64,000 nucleotides of DNA, from assembly GCF_018446385.1 (NCBI RefSeq), contig NC_055996.1, positions 131,116,532 through 131,180,531 of the forward strand, read 5' to 3'. The first letter of the stretch is position 1, and each line of letters begins with the position of its first letter. Positions 56,536 through 64,000 of this stretch are shown here, in pieces. A program made the translations under genes and the position numbers. The DNA is from Zingiber officinale. Its lineage: Eukaryota; Streptophyta; Magnoliopsida; Zingiberales; Zingiberaceae. Below the pieces are notes generated by a model. It did not search any database. It was not told the origin of the DNA and was given only the letters and a program-made list of their open reading frames with translations.

Positions 56536-59201
56536 TTCTTTTAAACTAGAGGTTCCACTATACAAAAATTTTGTACAAAGGTCTGAACATTTTCCTAGCT
56601 ACCATGTGTTCTTTTAAATTAGATTTTGGATCGCCTGCGGAACTTAACACGTTTGATCCAAAACTTAATCTATTTGTTCTTTTAGGTTTTGACTTGGATC
56701 TCCTTCGAAACTTAATACGTTCGACCCAAGTCACCTTAAGTTATTAATTCCATTAAATATTAATTTCCATAATTGGTTCCAGTACTGACGTGGCGAGGCA
56801 CATGACCTTCTTGGATATGGGAGCAACCACCACCGACTAGACAAAACCTTTTATGGAAAGCTAATATTTAATTTCCTAAAATAACTTTAGGTTAACCGAA
56901 AAGAACAATCAAATCACAAGGAAAAGAAAAACAAAAGAACACTATATCGAAAACAAATTCGAAACTCTAGAATCGTATGCCTCTTGTATTTAGTATTATT
57001 TCCAAAAATAACTAGTATGATGCAGAAAGAAAAAATACTAGTTATACCTTTTAGAAAAACCTCTTGATCTTCTACCGTATTCCTCTTCTAACCTCGGACG
57101 TTGTGTGGGCAACGATCTTCCGAGATGAGAAACCACCAAACACCTTCTTCTTCCTTGCAAGTTTCGGCCATCAAAACTTCTTCTAGGATGAAGAGGTTCG
57201 GCCACCACCACCATGCTCCAAGGGATGCTAGAAAAGAGGCTTCTTTTCTCTCCTTCTTAGATCCGGCCACCAAAGCTATCTCCACCATGAGAAGGTTTCG
57301 ACCACACAAAGGAGAGGAGAGGAAAGAAAGGGCCGGCCACACCCAAGGAGAAAAGAGAAGAAAAAATAGAATAGAGATGTTCACCATGAAGCCTCCTCTA
57401 CCCCCTCTTTTATAATCCTTGGTCTTGGCAAATAAGGAAAATTTAATAAAAACTTCCTTAATTATTTTGCCATTGAAAAAGAAAATTTATTTAATTAAAA
57501 ATAATTTTCTTCTCATCAATTCATATGGCCGGTCATATTAAAGCTACAAACAAGGAGAGTTTTAATTAATTAAAACTTCCTAATTTGTCTCTAGAAATTT
57601 ATAAAAAATTTCTCCAATAATTTTCATCCCTTCATGATTGGTTAATAAAAAGGAAATTTTATAAATTAAAATCTTTCTTTTAAACATGTGGATAAAAAGA
57701 AAGTTATCTCTAAAAATTAAAATCTCTTTTAATCTACAAATAAGGAAAGATATCAAATCTTTTCTTAATCTCTTGTAGAAACTTATAAAAGAGAATATTT
57801 AATTTTTAAACTCTCTTTTAAATCATGAACATGGTTAAAAAAGAAAGTTTTCGTAAAATTTAAAATCCACCTTTTAATCAACAAATAAGGAAAGATTTCA
57901 AATTTTAAACTCTCTTTTAAACATGTAGATGATTTACAAATAAGGAAAGTTTTTACCAAAAATTAAAACCATCCTTTTAATCTACAAATAAGGAAAGAGA
58001 TTAATCTCTTCTCTTAATCTTTTGTAGAAAGCTATAAAAGGAAATTTTTAATTTTTTTTAAACTCTCTTTAAAAACCATGATATCCACATAAGAAATAAT
58101 TTTAATAAAAAATTCTTTTTAATATTCTAGTGGCCGGCCACCTAAGCTTGGGACCCAAGCTTTGGCCGGCCACCTACATGACTCATCCACTTGATCTTGG
58201 CCGGCCCTAGCTTGGGTTCCAAGCTAGCTTGGCCGACCCTATTGGATGGGTAAGAAGGTGGGTATGCGGTGGGTATAAATCTCTATATACTAGAGGCTAC
58301 GATAGGGACCGAGAGGAGGAATTGGTTTTGGTCTCCCGATAAAATTAAGCATCCCATGCTCGCCCCGAACACATAACTTAATTTTATCAATAATAATTCA
58401 TTCCACTAGAGAACTATTATTGAACTACCGCACCAATCCCAAATTACATTTTTGGGCTCCTTCTTATCATGAGTGTGTTAGTCTCCCTGTGTTTAAGATA
58501 ACAAATGTCCACTAATTAAGTAAGTTACTGACAACTTACTTAATTAATATCTAGCTCCAAGAGTAGTACCACTCAACTTCATCATCATGTCGGACTTAAG
58601 TCCACCTGCAGGGTTTAACATGACAATCCTTATGAGCTTCTCTTGGGGACATTCTCAACCTAGATTACTAGGACACAGTTTCCTTCTATAATCAACAACA
58701 CACACTATAAGTGGTATCATTTCCCAACATATCGAGCTTATTGATTCATCGAACTAAATCTCACCCATTGATAAATTAAAGAAATAAATATCAAATATAT
58801 GTGCTTGTTATTATATTAGGATTAAGAGCACACACTTCCATAATAACTGAGGTCTTTGTTCCTTTATAAAGTCAGTATAAAAGAAACGACCTCTAATGGT
58901 TCTACTCAATACACTCTCAGTGTACTAGTGTAATTATATAGTTAAGATAAACTAACACCTAATTACACTACGACCTTCCAATGGTTTGTTCCTTTCCATC
59001 ATGGTCGTGAGCTACTGTTTATAATTTATAAGGTACTGATAACATGATCTTCTGTGTGTGACACCACACACCATGTTATCTACAATATAAATTAATTGAA
59101 CAACTACATTTATCACAAATGTAGACATTTGACCAATGTGATTCTTATTTCTAGATAAATGTTTTATACCAAAAGCTAGGCTTTTAGTATACATTCTAAC
59201 A
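56536..59201 (-). repeat. 3' LTR of a minus-strand copia element
   Basis: In minus orientation it begins TGTTAGAATGTATACTAAAAG at 59201 and runs about 2.67 kb to the junction near 56536. The family is that of 40337-42908. The stretch 57088-57387 gives an accidental 99-codon minus-strand frame. The left terminus differs from the other LTR of this element (63696): the last 20 bases are replaced or mutated. Confidence 0.82.
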
Positions 59202-59212
59202 ATCTCCCACTT
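59202..59212 (-). other. Polypurine tract of minus-strand copia element
   Basis: On the minus strand TAAGTGGGAGAT directly precedes the 3' LTR start, as required for plus-strand DNA priming. Confidence 0.7.
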
Positions 59213-62200
59213 ATACTAAAAGACTAAGCTGCCATACATCTGATTCCCATGCCTTTCAAAAAGCTCTTGCCTTAAGGACCTTAGGTTATCATCTGATGCA
59301 ATCTAGGCGGCAACAACTTCTCCTCGTTATACAATTTCTCGTATTGGGTAGTACTTGCGCTCTATTGTGTTTACTTGCCTTATAGACTCATGGTTTCTTC
59401 GAGTTTGTTACTGCACCATTATTATTACAATAAATTGTAATAATCTTTGGACAAACTAGAAATCATATCTAAGTCTATCTTGAGGTAATTAAGTCATTCA
59501 GCTTTTATGGCTACCTCAGAGGCTTGCCATATACTCAGCTTCTATGGTGGAGTCCAGAAAAACACCTATGCTTATCACTCTTCCATAGTTATGACTTTTC
59601 CTCCTAAAGTAAACACAAAACCCCGAGGTCGACTTATTATTGTCCCTATCCGATTGGAAGTCAAAATCCGTGTAACCCACAGGGACCAAATTAACTGCCT
59701 TGTAAGCTAGCATATAATCTCTAGCGCCTCTAAGGTACTTTAATATATGCTTTACTGCAGTCCAATATCCTTGTCTAGGGTTACTTTGATATCTGCTAAC
59801 TATGCCCTTGGCAAAACAAATTTCTGATCTCGTACATAGCATACATTAGGTTGTCTAACTGCCGAAGCATAAAGAACTGCCTACATGTCCTCAATCTCCT
59901 TTGATATCATCGGAGACATCTCTTTAGATAAAGACACTCCATGCTTAAAAGGTAAGAAACCTTTCGAGGAGTTTTGCATGCTTTAAAACGAGCAAGGATT
60001 TTCTGATGTATCAAGCTTGGGATAAGTAAAATATATTTTTTCTTTCGATCCCTTATTACTTTGATCTCAAAAATATATACATTCTCCCAAGTCCTTTATA
60101 TCGAATTATTTGGACAACCATACCCTTACTTCTGACAACATTTTGATATTGTTTCCAACTACCAAAAATGTTATCTTCGTATAGTACAAGAAATACCACA
60201 ACGTTTCCATCACACCTTTTGTATACACAAGACTTATCCGTTTACTCAATAAATCCATAGGTCTGGATTACTTTGATAAACCGGATGTTCCAAGACCTTG
60301 AAGCTTTGCCTCAGTCCATAGACTGATTGAGCTTGCACACAAGATGCTCTTAGCCCTTTGCAATGAACCATTCTGGTTGCTTTATATGGATGCTTTCATC
60401 AAGACTTCCATTAAGGAATGCTGTCTTGACATCCACTTGCCAAATAGATAAAAGAATCCGGATAGACTTAAGCATGACTACCAGTGAAAAAGTTTCCTTT
60501 TTCATCAAGCCTTGCTTTGAAAGTTACTACCTTCCTTTCTATCCCTCTTTTCCTATTATAGACCTTTTTACACCCAAAGGCTTTTACACCATTTGGTGGT
60601 TCTACAAGCTTCCAGATTTTATTAGAATACATATATTCTAATTCTGTTATTCATTACTCTTTGCCAAGATATTGCATCTTTATCTTGGAGTGTTTCGTCA
60701 TATGTCCGGAGATCAGGTTCATGTCCTTCAGGGATCGAGTCCAAAAACTCTCCCAAAACATGAATCTTTTTAGGTTGTCTAACAACCCTCCCACTACGAC
60801 AAGGCACTTTCTGCAATTGTGTATCATTTGTGATACGTGTTGCAGTTTCCTTGTGGTATCTCATCTTGTACAGTTGGTACTAGATTAGACATGCCTTTTA
60901 TTATTTCCTTAAGAACAAATTTTCTTATGGGCACATGGTTTATTACATAGTCCTTTTCTAAAAATTGGTTATTGATGCTAACAATGACCTTCTGATTTTT
61001 AAGACTATAAACCTACTTTCATTTTACTAGGATAACCCACAAACAAGTGAATTCCTGTCCAACTTATCATTGTCTCTCTTCTGCATATGTGCTGGACTAC
61101 CCGAATCCGAATATGCTTCGAAATAGGCTTACGCATATTCAGCAATTCTATATGAGTAGAGAGTTCTGACTTTAGAAGGTACTATATTCACTCCCGTTTC
61201 CAGAGTATATCCTTAAAATGATTTTGATAATATTCTTAATAACTCATCAATCTACTTATTTCCATAAGAGTCCTATACCTTCCTTTTCCTACACCATTCT
61301 GTTGGAGTGTACCAGGTGCAGTTAGTTTGGATTGAATCCCTACTTCTGATAAATGACTCCTAAATTCTCCCAAGAGGTACTTGCCACTACGATCTTACCG
61401 TAGTGTCTTGATACTTTTACTTTGTCGTTTCTCCACATCAGCCTCGTACTCTTTGAACTAATCAAAGCACTTAGACTTGCGGCACATCAAGTAAATATAT
61501 CCGTATCTCAAATAGTTGTCTATAAAATAGATGAAATATTTGAAACAACCTCTTGCCTGGATGCTCATAGGATCACACAAATCAGAATGAACCAATTCCA
61601 ATATATCTTTGACTCCATACCCCTTAGACTTAAAAGCTTCTTGGTTATTTTTCCTTCCAAGTAAGACTCGTAGGTTGGAAAGATTTCCACTACTAATGAA
61701 CCCAAAAGTTCATCAGCTACCAATGAATCCTACTCAAGTTAATATAACCTAGCCTTAGAAGCCAAAGATATAATTAGTTCATTTTCGAAGGTTACTTTCT
61801 CTTAAAGTTAGAAGATGTGTTACTAATTTCCATTTGTTGCATCATGAGAGTTATTGGATTTATAAATTGCAAACCAACGTACCAGAACAGATAACTTCCC
61901 TCTTTTTCTTAATAACAACTTTGTTATTAAAAGAGGCAGAATATCAAGTTCTTTGAATAGTTTAGAAACTGAAAACTAGTTCTTTCTAAACTTGGTGCGT
62001 AAAGACAATTACTCAAAAATCCATGTTTTATTCTTATCAAAAGATAAACATCTCCCACTGCAACAGCTACCATTTTTACAGTAGTGCCCATGTAGACAGT
62101 GTTTTAATTTTCATTTAGTTACCGGGTTTCCTGGAACCCTGCAATGAATTGCGGACATGATTAATGACATCTGTATCTACACTCCAGGTTCTGGTAGATA

Positions 62201-62390
62201 ACACCACTAAACATGTTTTAACTAATGAATTAAATACACCTATATTGTTCTTAGTTCTAAGAAGACAGTTTACCTTAATGTTCAAGTCCTATTTCCAATC
62301 ATTACAATTGGGATTACTAAGTCTTTCTTATAGTATGACTACTAGGGGATTGACAAACATTTTAAATCCTAAGAATCACAAAAATACTTG
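59213..62390 (-). pseudogene. Copia gag-pol on minus strand, decayed
   Basis: Reading right to left: a gag start remnant near 62350 (NPLVVIL), then almost at once protease (TRTWSVDTDVINHV near 62190, active-site DSG lost), integrase (61700-61260), the integrase-RT linker (SGRVVRQPKK near 60770), reverse transcriptase (60640-59850, many stops) and RNase H with FAKGIVSRYQSNP and TAVKHILKYLRGA (59842-59516). Most of gag and the zinc knuckle are deleted. Stops and frameshifts are frequent. It is the same family as the plus-strand copy at 40337-47221. Confidence 0.85.
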
Positions 62391-63680
62391 GTCAAGATCA
62401 ACTCCTTAAAAATCCCCATGAATTTTGTATGCCACGATAGTGTGGACGTATACAAAATCGAAGAGGAGATTTTATTCATTAATTTTATTATCTCGTCAAC
62501 TTTACTTTATGACGAATAAAATTAATAGTTAATCTGTCTTTGATCAAATATTTGGTCAAAAACTTTTGAATTTAAAAAAAATATTGATTCCTCAAACAAT
62601 ATTATTTAAATTCACCAACACCTCAAACACCGTGAATTTTGCATGCCACGTTAGTGTGGACGTATACAAATTCAACATTTGTAAAAGGAGGGTTTTAACC
62701 CATTAATTTTATTATCTTGTCAACCTAACTTTTTGACAAATAAAATTAATAGTTGGTATCATTTGGTCACACAAATAATAGCAGTGACTCCGATGGGGAG
62801 GATACTATTAGATGTGTCTAAGTGTATACCATTACTTGACACTAAGTCCATTAATAAGATTATGCCCCTTCCGTTGGGGAAGATCACACGCTCTTAATTA
62901 ACTTCCTATAGTCATCCAAAAATGGAAGTCTGTTCTAGTGATCCACAAACAAGCTCATCCGTTATGGAGGAAGGCACTCAGAGCCAACGCGCAAGCTTGT
63001 TTGCATCACTTACAAACCAATAATGGAGACCATGGGATTTACTTAAAAATCCCTCTCCCACTTAGTTATTTATAAATGAGAATTTTAACTATGCTAGCCT
63101 ACTAAATATGTAAACTAACACACACCACAATATAAAAGCAATAAATAGAAAATCTAATTTTCAACTATTATGGCTTTTGTCTCTTGTTGTCCTCTGTGTG
63201 TTGTCATCCCAAGCTGCTGCCATATTTGGCCACTGCCACCGGGTCTAGCTGTCGCATCCATCTTGCTCCTAGTTCCGCTGCGTTCCACGCTTTGCAAGAT
63301 TTGATCCGCGACATAAATAGAATTTTACATTTTGATCCTATATTCCTCGAAGGAATATACATGTAAACTAGATCGAACATAAAATAAAATTTACATCCAT
63401 CGATCCTATATTCCATAAAAGGAATGTACATGTAACTAGATCAAAAATAAAATTCTAATAAAACTAAATACAGCTCCTGCTGTATTTTATAATACAATCA
63501 TGCACACACAATAAAATGCCCTTGACATGTCCAAGGGTCCAATCACACACATAATAACTATAAGCCATAATAGTTGGATCCTGCATCCACAAAGTTAGCA
63601 CATCCTACTATTAACCTGCCTAAATTATGTATGACATGTGCATAATTAAACTAATACCAAATACACAGAGGCAAAACCCT
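62391..63680 (-). other. Leader of minus-strand copia element
   Basis: It matches 42924-43990 in inverse orientation. A local duplication is evident: gccacgatagtgtggacgta near 62430 and a second copy near 62645, each followed by an agga.ggttttaaccattaattttatt-like phrase. No gene is seen. Confidence 0.6.
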
Positions 63681-63693
63681 AGCTCTGATACCA
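63681..63693 (-). other. Primer-binding site of minus-strand copia element
   Basis: The minus strand reads TGGTATCAGAGCT, complementary to initiator Met-tRNA, two bases from the LTR. Confidence 0.9.
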
Positions 63694-63695
63694 AT

Positions 63696-64000
63696 TGTTG
63701 GTTGCTACTCGGAAAAAACTAGAGGTTCCACTATACAAAAATTTTGTACAAAGGTCTGAACCTTTTCCTAGCTACCATGTGTTCTTTTAAATTAGATTTT
63801 GGATCGCCTGCGGAACTTAACACGTTTGATCCAAAACTTAATCTATTTGTTCTTTTAGGTTTTGACTTGGATCTCCTTCGGAACTTAACACGTTCGACCC
63901 AAGTCACCTTAAGTTATTAATTTCATTAAATATTAATTTCATTAAATATTAATTTCCATAATTGGTTCCCAGTACTGACATGGCGAGGCACATGGCCTTC
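63696..64000 (-). repeat. 5' LTR of minus-strand copia element, cut by window edge
   Basis: It begins (plus strand) TGTTGGTTGCTACTCGG and repeats the left part of the LTR at 56536 onwards, including the shared block ctagaggttccactatac. It runs off the right edge. Confidence 0.85.

Overview
The window is nuclear DNA of a flowering plant. The evidence is plant-specific gene families (a JAZ/TIFY repressor, a DREB-type AP2/ERF factor, a CC-NBS-LRR resistance gene), T-rich introns, and a dense load of Ty1-copia LTR retrotransposons and MITEs. The GC-rich single-exon ERF gene in AT-rich surroundings, and LTR families carrying GATCGATC palindromes, suggest a monocot, perhaps Zingiberales. That placement is inference only. 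No bacterial, organellar or CRISPR features are seen. || Layout. (1) 1-4595: the 5' part of a minus-strand copia element: LTR, tRNA-Met primer site, a very long leader holding an extra 181-codon ORF (EF-hand-like, acidic, one C-terminal membrane helix), then an uninterrupted gag-protease-integrase frame running off the left edge. (2) 4596-20600: gene-poor DNA. It holds copy 1 of a local segmental duplication (5818-7540), a GC-rich element in an ATT microsatellite, a POLTERGEIST-type PP2C pseudogene next to a Tourist-like MITE, a 2.9-kb LTR-like repeat, a decayed copia pol and a hAT-type MITE. (3) 21193-24675: one intact, intronless CNL resistance gene of 1160 aa. (4) 25531-31440: copy 2 of the duplication, carrying two later insertions. 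One is a 3.3-kb Mutator-like non-autonomous element whose 9-bp target duplication is confirmed by the empty site in copy 1. (5) 32457-35484: a five-exon JAZ gene and an intronless ORA47/ERF018-like gene, transcribed towards each other. (6) 36879-64000: a CACTA end, minisatellites, then a nest of LTR retrotransposons. Several insertions are resolved to the base by 5-bp target duplications, including two solo LTRs and a gag-only element sitting inside another LTR. || Working genes. I regard only three loci as conventional host genes: the CNL, the JAZ and the ERF. JAZ proteins repress jasmonate transcription factors, and ORA47-like ERFs are known jasmonate-responsive regulators, so the convergent pair may be a small jasmonate module (inference). 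The CNL is an intracellular immune receptor. The most unusual item is the extra ORF between the primer-binding site and gag of the left-hand copia element.
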